DNA of 64,000 nucleotides from GCA-2718035 sp964435285 (lineage in GTDB: Bacteria; Bacteroidota; Bacteroidia; Flavobacteriales; TMED113), in assembly GCA_964435285.1 (NCBI GenBank), contig CAYSYA010000009.1:1-64000 (forward strand), in the 5' to 3' direction. Of this stretch, positions 23,213 to 31,739 are shown piece by piece (the first letter of the stretch is position 1; every line of letters starts with the position of its first letter). Under the pieces are notes generated by a model. The model was not told the origin of the DNA, made no database searches, and was given only the letters and a program-made list of their open reading frames with translations. Both the position numbers and the translations under genes were made by a program.

Positions 23213-25606
23213 TTAAAACTCAATAATTAATCCAATTGATGGTAAAAACTGTCCTTGAGTGTTGTCAATATATTTTGGTAAATATGTTCCTGCATTATTA
23301 GGGTTTTCTATTGGATTACCTAATTCATCCCTCTCTACTGTTAAATAAGGGGACAAATATGCTACTTTATTATATATATTTTCTAAATCAAGATATAAAT
23401 TTAAAGTCCAATTATTAAAATAATACTTTTTATCTATTCTAATATCTAAGTGATGAAAAGGATTATTTCTTTGAGTATTTAATAAATCATAATCAAGTAT
23501 TCCCTGTCCAAATACATCCCAATAACTTTGATTCATAGACCTTGATTCATCGTACGGAGTAAATGGGTTTGCAGATGTATACCTCCATTTAAAACCTAAT
23601 TCCCAGTTTCTATTAAATCTTTTAGCTGCACAAATATTAATTATGTGTCGTTGATCCCATGATGAAGGAATATGATTAAAATTTTTGTCCTCAAATTGAC
23701 TCCACGATAATGTATATGACAACAATCCATAAATTCCATCAGTTAATTTTCGTTGTGTAAAAAATTCTACTCCATAAGCTCTTCCTTTAGATGATGAAAT
23801 TACTTCCTCATCTCCAATAACACCAAAATCAGCACCCAAATTAGCAAGAGAAATAGAGTCTCTAACTAAAAATGGATAATCTTCGTAATGTTTATAAAAT
23901 CCTTCGAGCGTAATTTTAGTATTTGATTTTGTTACATATTCAAATCCCATAACAAGTTGTTTTGACTGAATATAAGTAACATTATTTTGTCTGTTAATTA
24001 AGTTGTTGTTTTCATCTCTATAACCAAGAACAGTATATGGCGGAAGTTGATAATAAACACCAGTATTTATACTATATTTTAAATTTGAATTTAAATAATA
24101 GCCTATAGATAATCTGGGAGAAAATTGAGAAAGAGGATTTAAATTAATTCTTGAAAAACTATTAAAATCCGTTCTAAAACCAAATGATGTAACAAGTCTT
24201 TCATTAAGAAATTGAGATGTTAATTGTGAAAAAAAACTGTATTTAAAAAAATTCAACTTTGAATTATAATTATATGGTAACACTGTTCCATCAAATAAAG
24301 GTATGGGTTTATACGTGTCATTAGTGTAGTTGGATTGTTCTAAACCAAAGCCTGTATTTAATTCTGAATTATTAATCCCAAAAGTATATTCATATCTAAA
24401 TTTATTTTCAATTTCTTCAGACAAATAATCAAGGACTAAATTGTCCTCTAGCTCAATATTATTAGAGTATTTAACTGCATTATTGTTCAAATGATTTCTA
24501 CTTAATACAACCGAATGAAACCCTTTTTCTGAAAAATATTTATAATGAGCACCTATTGTATAATTCCATTGTTTTTGAACGGGAATGTAATCTAAAATAT
24601 ACTGATTTCTTTCAATGGTTTCTAAATCATCAACACCATCATTTGCCCCTTGGTTTAAAGAAAAATCATCAATAGCGCCAAGTCCAATTATTACTAATTC
24701 ACTTTTATCACTTAATTTGTTTAAGTACTTAAATTGAATATCATTATACTCTGGTAAAAAAGGTAACTGAAGCGCTTTAAATAAAAACTGTAAATAAGAT
24801 TTTCTAGCTGAAAAAATAATTCCTGAATTTTTACTAATCGGAGCATCAACTAATAAGGCCAAATCACTAGAACCTAACGTAAAGCTTGTATTGAATTTTT
24901 CTTTATTTGGTCTTTTTTGAGAAAATTCAAAAACTGAGCTTAGTGTATTTCCTCTATTAGATGGAAAGGCAGCTGAAATAAAATCTACATTTTCAATTAA
25001 GTCAACATTTATCAAACCAACAGGTCCACCAGAAGAACCTTGAGTAGAAAAATGGTTAATATTTGGTACCTCTATACCATCTAAGTAAAATATATTTTCA
25101 TTAGGGGCTCCACCTCTAATAATTATATCATTTCTAAAACTAATACTCGTTGCAACTCCTGGAAAGGTTTGCATGACTTTAGAAATATCTCTATTTCCTC
25201 CTGGATTTCTTTTAATTTCAGAAACACCTATTGCTTTAAATGAAACAGGAGTTTCATCGGGAGAAAACTCACGAGCTGAAACATCAACATCCTCCAAATA
25301 ATTACTTCCCTGCTCTAAAAAGATATTTTTATAAATTTCCCTAGAATTAGTTAATTCTATTTCGTAAATAATTTTTGTCTTATAACCTATAAAAGAAGCT
25401 TGTAAATTATATACTCCAGGTTTTAAGTTTGTTAATTCAAAAATACCTGATTCATCAGTAACCGCTCCTATTTTCTCTCCTATGAGAGAGATATTAACAA
25501 AAGGTAAAGGATTACTATTTAACTTATCTAAAACTACTCCTGATATTTTTAAATCCTGTGATATGATGGAGCTGAAAATTAAAAAAGTAAAAATTATTTT
25601 TTTCAT
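23213..25606 (-). CDS. TonB-dependent outer-membrane receptor
   Basis: A protein of 797 residues. A signal peptide (ending SSIISQ) is followed by a carboxypeptidase-like regulatory domain (about 20-105: ISGVVLDKLNSNPLPFVNIS, then GAVTDESGIFELTNLKPGVY). The plug domain contains SKVMQTFPGVATSISFRNDI and IIRGGAPNENIFYLDGIEVP. A long beta-barrel follows and ends in a C-terminal aromatic (LIIEF). There is no SusD-like partner nearby, so it is not a standard polysaccharide locus. The substrate is unknown. It converges with the photolyase operon (4 bp apart) and diverges from the TIGR01777 gene by 50 bp. Confidence 0.92.
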   Translation of the reverse strand: MKKIIFTFLIFSSIISQDLKISGVVLDKLNSNPLPFVNISLIGEKIGAVTDESGIFELTNLKPGVYNLQASFIGYKTKIIYEIELTNSREIYKNIFLEQGSNYLEDVDVSAREFSPDETPVSFKAIGVSEIKRNPGGNRDISKVMQTFPGVATSISFRNDIIIRGGAPNENIFYLDGIEVPNINHFSTQGSSGGPVGLINVDLIENVDFISAAFPSNRGNTLSSVFEFSQKRPNKEKFNTSFTLGSSDLALLVDAPISKNSGIIFSARKSYLQFLFKALQLPFLPEYNDIQFKYLNKLSDKSELVIIGLGAIDDFSLNQGANDGVDDLETIERNQYILDYIPVQKQWNYTIGAHYKYFSEKGFHSVVLSRNHLNNNAVKYSNNIELEDNLVLDYLSEEIENKFRYEYTFGINNSELNTGFGLEQSNYTNDTYKPIPLFDGTVLPYNYNSKLNFFKYSFFSQLTSQFLNERLVTSFGFRTDFNSFSRINLNPLSQFSPRLSIGYYLNSNLKYSINTGVYYQLPPYTVLGYRDENNNLINRQNNVTYIQSKQLVMGFEYVTKSNTKITLEGFYKHYEDYPFLVRDSISLANLGADFGVIGDEEVISSSKGRAYGVEFFTQRKLTDGIYGLLSYTLSWSQFEDKNFNHIPSSWDQRHIINICAAKRFNRNWELGFKWRYTSANPFTPYDESRSMNQSYWDVFGQGILDYDLLNTQRNNPFHHLDIRIDKKYYFNNWTLNLYLDLENIYNKVAYLSPYLTVERDELGNPIENPNNAGTYLPKYIDNTQGQFLPSIGLIIEF

Positions 25607-25656
25607 TTTTTTTTGAAACCAAATTTATAACTAGTTTTAAATAAACAAAATTTATT

Positions 25657-26535
25657 GTGAAAAATTATACTGTATTAATTGCTGGTGGAAGTGGTTTAAT
25701 AGGACAAAACCTAAAACATCATCTTGAAAAATTAGATGTTACGGTTCGTATTTTAAGTCGAAAAAAAAAATCTAAGTTTTTTTGGAATCCAAAACAAAAA
25801 CAAATTGATGAAAAAGCACTTGACCAAGTAGATGTTGTAGTTAACTTATGCGGACTTTCAGTTGATAGACGATGGACAAAAAAAAATAAATTTGAAATTT
25901 TATCAAGCAGAATTGATTCAACTGATTTTCTAATTAATAAAATAAACCAAAGTAAAAAAAACATAAAAAAATATATCGGAGTATCAGCAACTGGTTTTTA
26001 CCCTTATGGTGAAACTCTAAAAACTGAATCCTCTAAGCAAGGTGATCATTATTTGTCAAAAGTATGTTCTAGCTGGGAGTGTCAAGTTAATAAACTTAAC
26101 AATACGTCTTTCTGTTTATTAAGACTAGGTGTTGTACTATCTAAAGAAGGTGGGATGTTAAAAAAATTATTATTTCCTTTTTCTTTAAACTTAGGAACTT
26201 CTTTGGGCAACGGTAAACAATTAATGTCTTGGATTCACATTGATGATGTTAGCAGAATGATTATTCACTGTATAAAAATACCCAATAATGATATTTTCAA
26301 CTGTGTCAGTCCTCATGTAGTCACAAATGAATTTTTTAGTGAAACTTTTTCGAAGTCTTTGAAAAAAAAGATTTGGCTTCCAAATATACCATCAACAGTA
26401 TTAAAATTAGTTTTTGGAGAAATGTCTTCAATGATTTTAGGTAGCATTAATGCTTCTAGCAAAAAAATTGAGGGTACAGGGTTCACATTTAAATTTCCGA
26501 AGCTTAAAAAAGCGATAGAAGATTTGTTAAACTAA
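25657..26535 (+). CDS. TIGR01777-family epimerase-like protein (YfcH/SulA type)
   Basis: A protein of 292 residues starting at GTG 25657. The Rossmann motif GGSGLIGQNL (9-18) is followed by NLCGLSVDRRWTKKNK, VSATGFYPYGE, a YLSKVCSSWE segment replacing the classical YxxxK helix, and LRLGVVLSKEGGMLKKLL, then SWIHIDDVSRMI. This is the YfcH/TIGR01777 family of NAD(P)-binding proteins. The reaction is not established. Members are often found in light- or photolyase-associated loci of Bacteroidota. Confidence 0.88.
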   Translation: MKNYTVLIAGGSGLIGQNLKHHLEKLDVTVRILSRKKKSKFFWNPKQKQIDEKALDQVDVVVNLCGLSVDRRWTKKNKFEILSSRIDSTDFLINKINQSKKNIKKYIGVSATGFYPYGETLKTESSKQGDHYLSKVCSSWECQVNKLNNTSFCLLRLGVVLSKEGGMLKKLLFPFSLNLGTSLGNGKQLMSWIHIDDVSRMIIHCIKIPNNDIFNCVSPHVVTNEFFSETFSKSLKKKIWLPNIPSTVLKLVFGEMSSMILGSINASSKKIEGTGFTFKFPKLKKAIEDLLN

Positions 26536-27365
26536 TAAGAGACTATTTTTTTATAGTTACTAAGATTTGGTTCAACCGTCTCTAATATTAAATTTATTTT
26601 TTTCATTTTCCCATCCTTAGTAAGAACTTTCTTGTTATTGTTACCATCAGTTACATTTAAATAAAACTCTTTAATCAATACACAATTTTCGAAATTTTTT
26701 CCGAAACCATCTAAAAAACATAATTCTTGTTTAACAATACCTTTTTGATAAAATATTTTGATAACAGCATCAATTCGTTGATCTATTTTGAAACATCTTT
26801 TAGTCTCTAAAATTAAATCTTCACCAAGTACTTCAAAAACATCATAATCAATAAATGAAACCTTTACCTTTCTTTCATAAGCTTGGCCAAACATAATATT
26901 TGTTTCATTATCCTTAAAAGCCATGACATCAGGGAAGTGAATAGGAGAAACATTCCAAGAACGAAAAACAGAAAGGGTGTAATTATCAATCAATAAATTT
27001 TCTACATCTTTCTTATTTAAAAATTTAATTTTTTTGGTATTAGAATCTGATCTTGCTTGTTTTCTTGCTTCTATCAATTTTTTCTTTAATTGAGCTATAT
27101 CAACTGTATCTAAAATAGCTCCATAATCTTTTACTTGACTAGTCAATTTTTTATATATCCATCTTTTTTCACCAGAAGGTAGCTCAATTTGTACCCATTT
27201 TTTTGTTGAAGCATTGCTTAAAAAAATTTGACCGAATTCTGCTTGACCAACTTTTTGAGAATTTTGATCTGCATCAAATCTAATGTTTACCAAATCTTTT
27301 TCAATTTGGATAAAATTTTGGGAATATAAAAAAACAGGTAATAAAAAAAAGAGTAAATTTTTCAT
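26532..27365 (-). CDS. Exported protein with N-terminal SH3b-like domain
   Basis: A protein of 277 residues. A signal peptide (MKNLLFFLLPVFLYSQ) is followed by a bacterial SH3-like domain (about 25-80: VNIRFDADQNSQKVGQAEFG, KKWVQIELPSGEKRWIYKKL). A short Lys/Ala-rich helix follows, then a beta-rich C-terminal part (about 115-277) that I do not recognise. It is probably periplasmic. It converges on the TIGR01777 gene with a 4-bp overlap and diverges from the lysyl-oxidase-like gene. Confidence 0.7.
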   Translation of the reverse strand: MKNLLFFLLPVFLYSQNFIQIEKDLVNIRFDADQNSQKVGQAEFGQIFLSNASTKKWVQIELPSGEKRWIYKKLTSQVKDYGAILDTVDIAQLKKKLIEARKQARSDSNTKKIKFLNKKDVENLLIDNYTLSVFRSWNVSPIHFPDVMAFKDNETNIMFGQAYERKVKVSFIDYDVFEVLGEDLILETKRCFKIDQRIDAVIKIFYQKGIVKQELCFLDGFGKNFENCVLIKEFYLNVTDGNNNKKVLTKDGKMKKINLILETVEPNLSNYKKIVSY

Positions 27366-27420
27366 AAATCAAATATAAAAATAATACGCTTTGAAAATAT
27401 AAAAATAGAAAGCAATGTGT

Positions 27421-27452
27421 TTGTATAACTTTTTTGAAAAATATTTATACAA
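27421..27452. promoter_or_regulatory. Candidate CarH operator O3 upstream of lysyl-oxidase-like gene
   Basis: TTGTATAA (27421-27428), 16 bases, TTATACAA (27445-27452). It has the same arm sequence and N16 spacing as O1 and O2 near carH. It lies about 28 bp upstream of the -7 box TATATTTG at 27480-27487, between the divergent SH3b and lysyl-oxidase-like genes. Confidence 0.5.
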
Positions 27453-27479
27453 AAAAGAAAGTTTTAATATAATATTTAC

Positions 27480-27487
27480 TATATTTG
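27480..27487 (+). promoter_or_regulatory. -7 promoter box of lysyl-oxidase-like gene
   Basis: TATATTTG is a perfect TAnnTTTG box 55 bp before the ATG. No clear TTTG is at the -33 position, so activation from the upstream inverted repeat (27421-27452) is possible. Confidence 0.45.
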
Positions 27488-27542
27488 AAGTCCCAATATT
27501 GTTCTATTATTAATAAAAAATTATTAATTAAATTATTTAATT

Positions 27543-29786
27543 ATGAAAATAAAACTAATACTTATCACATTTTTTATAATGTCATTCGGGTGGAGTCAGT
27601 GTAATGTTTATGATGCAACAGATTGCGAATGTATGGAAGAAGGAGAAACAGATTGTGATCTCCTTCCTGATATTCAAGCTTCCTGGTACGGAATACTTAA
27701 CTACTCCGGTGGGCCAAGTGAATACCCACAAACAGGAGCCGGGGAAAATAATGGTAGACTTAGAATCAGTGTCTCAACACCAAATACTGGTTATGGCCCA
27801 CTGACTGTAAGAGGGGTTGATGATAACGGCTTTGCTTACTTTTTGTGTGATAATGATACAATTGCAGTTCAAACCGGGGGTTCCATTGGTGGATACTACT
27901 GTGACGATTCTGACGAACCAGCTAAGCATTTGGCTATTCAAAGAATTTATCACAGAAATTCAGATGGTTCAATGAGCTACTATGATAGATTTGCTGGAAC
28001 AATGACATATCACCCTACTCATGGACACATGCACTCAGACGAATGGGGAGTATTTACTCTTAGGTTACAAGATCCTAACGACCCTAACCCTCTTAACTGG
28101 CCAATTGTAAGTAACGGGGCAAAAATGGGTTTTTGCTTAATGGATTATAATGATTGTGGAGACAACGCTGCTTACGGGCACTGTAGAGATGAAAATAGAT
28201 ACTCAGAACAATATTTAGAAGATTATCCTGAAGTTGCGGCTCAAGGTTTTAACGGAGGAAATATTCTAACTAACAATAACCAATTTCCTAATAATGGATT
28301 AGGTGGTCAAAATTATGGATGTAGTGTAATTGAACAAGGAATTACTGTTGGCTGGACTGATATTTATAGTGAATATTTAGAAGACCAATGGATTGATATT
28401 GATCCTGGATTATGTAATGGTGAATATTGGATCGTGGGTGAGATAGATAGACAAAACTTTTACCTTGAATCAAACAAAGATAATAACTGGACCGCTGTCC
28501 CAGTAACATTAACTCAACAGTTGGATTCACAAAATTTTGATGTTGAAATTATTACAGACAGCACTCCTATTTTATGTGAAGGAGAGTCAATAACACTTAC
28601 TTCATCTATTGATAATGCATCAATGTCTTATAACTGGTCAAATGGAATGTCTGGATCAAGTATTGAAGTTTCAGAACCAGGTACTTACTATGTCGAAGTA
28701 GTAAGTGAATGCGGAAGCAGTACTTCTGAATCAATTGAAGTTTCATCTACTTCAGTTGATGCTCCAGGAGCAACTGATGTTACAATTGAAGAGGGTAATT
28801 CAACCACTCTATATGCATCAGGTTCAGGTAATATATTTTGGATGAACAATGAAGGTACAATAGTAGGATTTGGACAATCTTATACAACTCCTTTACTTTT
28901 TGAAAATACAACTTACTATGTTTTTCAGGAAGAAGAAATTATACCTGCTCCAGAATTTCTAAGTACTGGTGAAATTGAACATTTATGTGACGGAGGTGGA
29001 AGCTGTGATTACAGTGGCACAGTATATAATGGCGGGTTACGATTTGAGGCATTAAACGAATTTACTTTAAACTCGATCAAAGTATATGCAGGTCTTGAGG
29101 GTACAAGAACATTTGAATTACGAAATACTGATTTAAATCAGATACTTGAATCTACTACGATGAATATACCTGTGAGTGAAGAAAATGGTTTTGTGGTTAA
29201 TTTAAATTGGACGATACCAGCAGGTGAATACATAATAACTACTGATTCAGATTTAAATAACGCAAATTTTGGAGACAATAACCCAATGCTTAAAAGAACT
29301 ACTGGGGGGCTGGCTACTTTTCCACACTTGATAGACGATGTTGTAAGTATTAATGATGGATATTATAACAATGAGGGTAATAATATTGCAGGTGCAGGAT
29401 TTAGTACATCATACTATTATTATTTTTATGACTGGAAAATAAATAATGAATGGGAAATTGGAGGAGTGTCTTGCTCTAGCGATTTATTGGAAGTTGACGT
29501 AATCGTAAATAATAATAACTCTAATATTGAGGAATCAAGTTCATTAGATTTTGATTTTTTTCCAAATCCTGCTTTTAAACAAGTTAGTATTGAGCCAGGA
29601 TTTAATTTAAATGAATCTACATTAATAACAATTATTAATGAAATTGGAGAAGAAATTGAAAACATACAAATTGATAATTTTGATGAACCAATAAATTTAA
29701 ATATTGAAGAATATTCTAGTGGATTATATTTTATTAAAGTCAAATCTTCTAAAGGAGTCAAAACAAAACCAATTATGTTTAATTAA
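27543..29786 (+). CDS. T9SS-exported lysyl-oxidase-like protein
   Basis: A protein of 747 residues. A signal peptide (ending SFGWSQ) precedes a region (about 20-335) with the signature of the lysyl oxidase family. The His-rich copper motif YHPTHGHMHSDEWGVFTLR is followed by QGITVGWTDIYSEYLEDQW, then IDIDPGLCNGEYWIV and LESNKDNNW. Lysyl oxidases are copper amine oxidases that oxidise lysine side chains, and whether this one forms a quinone cofactor cannot be read here. Ig/PKD-like domains follow (YNWSNGMSGSSIEVSEPGTY). The last 80 residues (FDFFPNPAF...SGLYFIKVKSSKGV) are a type-A T9SS sorting domain. It may cross-link or deaminate extracellular proteins. Upstream are a -7 box and an inverted repeat shared with the carH region. 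Confidence 0.8.
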   Translation: MKIKLILITFFIMSFGWSQCNVYDATDCECMEEGETDCDLLPDIQASWYGILNYSGGPSEYPQTGAGENNGRLRISVSTPNTGYGPLTVRGVDDNGFAYFLCDNDTIAVQTGGSIGGYYCDDSDEPAKHLAIQRIYHRNSDGSMSYYDRFAGTMTYHPTHGHMHSDEWGVFTLRLQDPNDPNPLNWPIVSNGAKMGFCLMDYNDCGDNAAYGHCRDENRYSEQYLEDYPEVAAQGFNGGNILTNNNQFPNNGLGGQNYGCSVIEQGITVGWTDIYSEYLEDQWIDIDPGLCNGEYWIVGEIDRQNFYLESNKDNNWTAVPVTLTQQLDSQNFDVEIITDSTPILCEGESITLTSSIDNASMSYNWSNGMSGSSIEVSEPGTYYVEVVSECGSSTSESIEVSSTSVDAPGATDVTIEEGNSTTLYASGSGNIFWMNNEGTIVGFGQSYTTPLLFENTTYYVFQEEEIIPAPEFLSTGEIEHLCDGGGSCDYSGTVYNGGLRFEALNEFTLNSIKVYAGLEGTRTFELRNTDLNQILESTTMNIPVSEENGFVVNLNWTIPAGEYIITTDSDLNNANFGDNNPMLKRTTGGLATFPHLIDDVVSINDGYYNNEGNNIAGAGFSTSYYYYFYDWKINNEWEIGGVSCSSDLLEVDVIVNNNNSNIEESSSLDFDFFPNPAFKQVSIEPGFNLNESTLITIINEIGEEIENIQIDNFDEPINLNIEEYSSGLYFIKVKSSKGVKTKPIMFN

Positions 29787-29787
29787 G

Positions 29788-29816
29788 AAAAAGCCCTCTA
29801 GAAGAGGGCTTTTTTT
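29788..29816 (+). terminator. Intrinsic terminator after lysyl-oxidase-like gene
   Basis: AAAGCCCTCT (29790-29799) pairs with AGAGGGCTTT (29803-29812) around a 3-nt loop, followed by more T. It lies right after the stop and just before the propeller gene. Confidence 0.88.
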
Positions 29817-29827
29817 ATAAAGTATAA

Positions 29828-31108
29828 ATGAAACTAGTATATCTATTGTTAATAACTACTCAAATTTATTCTCAAATTAATTGGGTAAGTTTTAACACAT
29901 CTAATTCAAACATTCCCTACAACCAAGTCAACTCTATAGAATTTGGGTCTTCATTTAACTCAAGTGGAGATATTTTCGTTGGAACATCATTTGGGCTAGG
30001 TATTTTGAATATTGATAATGCAAATTTTCCCAATAATACTTGGTCTACGTTCAGTGAAGTTACGGACCCAAATACTGGTCTTATAGGAAACGAAATTATT
30101 AATATTCAAAAAAATAATAGTGGAGATATATGGATATGTACAACTAATGGTATCTCTATATTGGAATATAATTCTTTACCAGAAGAAATCACGGATGAAA
30201 ATTGGGAGTACTATAATACAGATAACTCTCTTATCCCAAGTAATATGGCTAAAAGTCTTCTATTTGAAGATGGTGGTAAAACTTGGATTGGCACAACATC
30301 CGGACTAGCTATTATCGAAAATGGTTCATGGGATGTGCAAACATTTGAAACAGAGGGAATTTACTCAAATAATATTAAAAAAATTATTCAAAATCTATCT
30401 AATCAAAAAATATATATTGGAACTTTAAACGGTGGTATGTATACATGGGAAAATAATGAGTTTTACTATTGGAATAATACAAATAGTGGGCTTATAGATA
30501 ACACAATTAACGATTTTATATTTGACTCCAACAATAACCTAATTATTACAAGTCCTTCTGCAGGCTTAGAAGTACAAACTTCTGAGGGTAACTGGTTGCA
30601 ATTTAACACTTCAACTAATCCGGGACTTCCATTTTTTATTAATAGTTTACAAAATATCATTATTGACAATAATTATAATTTATGGATAAGTACAATAGAA
30701 AACGGATTAATTAAATACGTAGATAATAATTGGACTTTCTATAATGAGGAAAACTCAGGATTACCTGATAACAAAATTAACTGCTTAAAATATGATAATA
30801 TAAATAACACCCTGTGGATTGGAACTGATACACAAGGTGTTGTTATGTTAGATTTAAATACCTTAAATAACTTTGAAAATTTAGAAAAACCTAATTTTAA
30901 ACCTTACTTTGTTGACAATTTTTTAAATATTAACTTAGAAGATCATGGCTTGATAAGCATTTATAATACTTCTGGAAATTTAATATTCCAGTCTCTGAAA
31001 AAAAAAAGTGAGAAGTCTGTACTTACAAATAATCTGAAAGCAGGTAATTATATTATTACTTTTAAAAATAAAAGTAATAATATAAGCACTTTAATAACTA
31101 AAGAATAA
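29828..31108 (+). CDS. T9SS-exported beta-propeller protein
   Basis: A protein of 426 residues. A signal peptide (ending TTQIYSQ) is followed by repeats of the form G.IW.GT..GL....N..W..YN..NSGLP.N.I (about 25-345), as in two-component-regulator-type propellers. Examples are GDIWICTTNGISI, KTWIGTTSGLAII and NLWISTIENGLIKY. Residues 350-426 (ISIYNTSGNLIFQ, LKAGNYIITF) resemble a type-A T9SS sorting domain. No kinase domain follows, so it is a secreted propeller rather than a sensor kinase. It starts 12 bp after a terminator. Confidence 0.8.
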   Translation: MKLVYLLLITTQIYSQINWVSFNTSNSNIPYNQVNSIEFGSSFNSSGDIFVGTSFGLGILNIDNANFPNNTWSTFSEVTDPNTGLIGNEIINIQKNNSGDIWICTTNGISILEYNSLPEEITDENWEYYNTDNSLIPSNMAKSLLFEDGGKTWIGTTSGLAIIENGSWDVQTFETEGIYSNNIKKIIQNLSNQKIYIGTLNGGMYTWENNEFYYWNNTNSGLIDNTINDFIFDSNNNLIITSPSAGLEVQTSEGNWLQFNTSTNPGLPFFINSLQNIIIDNNYNLWISTIENGLIKYVDNNWTFYNEENSGLPDNKINCLKYDNINNTLWIGTDTQGVVMLDLNTLNNFENLEKPNFKPYFVDNFLNINLEDHGLISIYNTSGNLIFQSLKKKSEKSVLTNNLKAGNYIITFKNKSNNISTLITKE

Positions 31109-31114
31109 TAGTAT

Positions 31115-31417
31115 TTATTTATTTCTTGTACTTGGATCATAATCCAAGTCTCTCTTCTTTAAATAATCATTTTCTTTATTATCTTTTTCCTTTTGCTTTA
31201 TTCTCTTTTTATTTTTTTCTTTATACTCAACTTTTTTTTCTTCAATTTCTTTATTTTCAAGTTTCTCAGATTGTAACTCCTCAGTTTGATTTGGCAAAGT
31301 ATCAATAGATACATCTACTTCCACTTTGCTTTTACTGAATAACCACATCAATAAACCTGCTAGGGTAAGCAAAATAAAAAGTCTTTTTGGACTCATTGTT
31401 GATTTGTTTTTAGACAT
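31115..31417 (-). CDS. Small membrane-anchored Lys/Glu-rich protein
   Basis: A protein of 100 residues. One membrane helix (about 11-25) is followed by a long charged region (KKVEYKEKNKKRIKQKEK) and the tail NDYLKKRDLDYDPSTRNK. No family is recognised. The layout (short N-terminus, one helix, charged stalk, YLxKR tail) is shared with the small protein at 48074-48427. It converges with the propeller gene (7 bp) and lies downstream of the ArsR/rpoN genes on the same strand. Confidence 0.6.
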   Translation of the reverse strand: MSKNKSTMSPKRLFILLTLAGLLMWLFSKSKVEVDVSIDTLPNQTEELQSEKLENKEIEEKKVEYKEKNKKRIKQKEKDNKENDYLKKRDLDYDPSTRNK

Positions 31418-31457
31418 AACGATTTTATTTTCTTAAAATTAAATATTTTTTTTATTC

Positions 31458-31739
31458 CTATCTATTATCATAATATAGAATTTGTATAATTTGAACAACA
31501 GATTTATTTTTAATAAAATATAAACTTTGTTTACCTTTTTTATTTGAATTAATAATTTTTTGTCTTTTTAAAATTGCTAGATGTAACGATATGACAGGTT
31601 GCTCAATATTTAATAATTCTTGAATATTTTTTACTGATAAAGTTTCGTGTTCATGAATTGCCCTAAGAATCTGAATTCTTAAAGGGTGACCAATTGATTT
31701 AAAAATATTTGCTATATTTTGAATTCTATCAGCCTTCAT
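31458..31739 (-). CDS. ArsR-family winged-helix regulator
   Basis: A protein of 93 residues with the ArsR/SmtB fold: IANIFKSIGHPLRIQILRAI, the recognition helix region IEQPVISLHLAILKRQKII, and the wing NKKGKQSLYFI. The metal-binding Cys motif of SmtB/ArsR sensors (ELCVCDL) is not present, since the equivalent stretch reads ELLNIEQ, so it probably does not sense metals that way. Its ATG overlaps the rpoN stop by one base, so it is translated with sigma-54. Confidence 0.85.
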   Translation of the reverse strand: MKADRIQNIANIFKSIGHPLRIQILRAIHEHETLSVKNIQELLNIEQPVISLHLAILKRQKIINSNKKGKQSLYFIKNKSVVQIIQILYYDNR

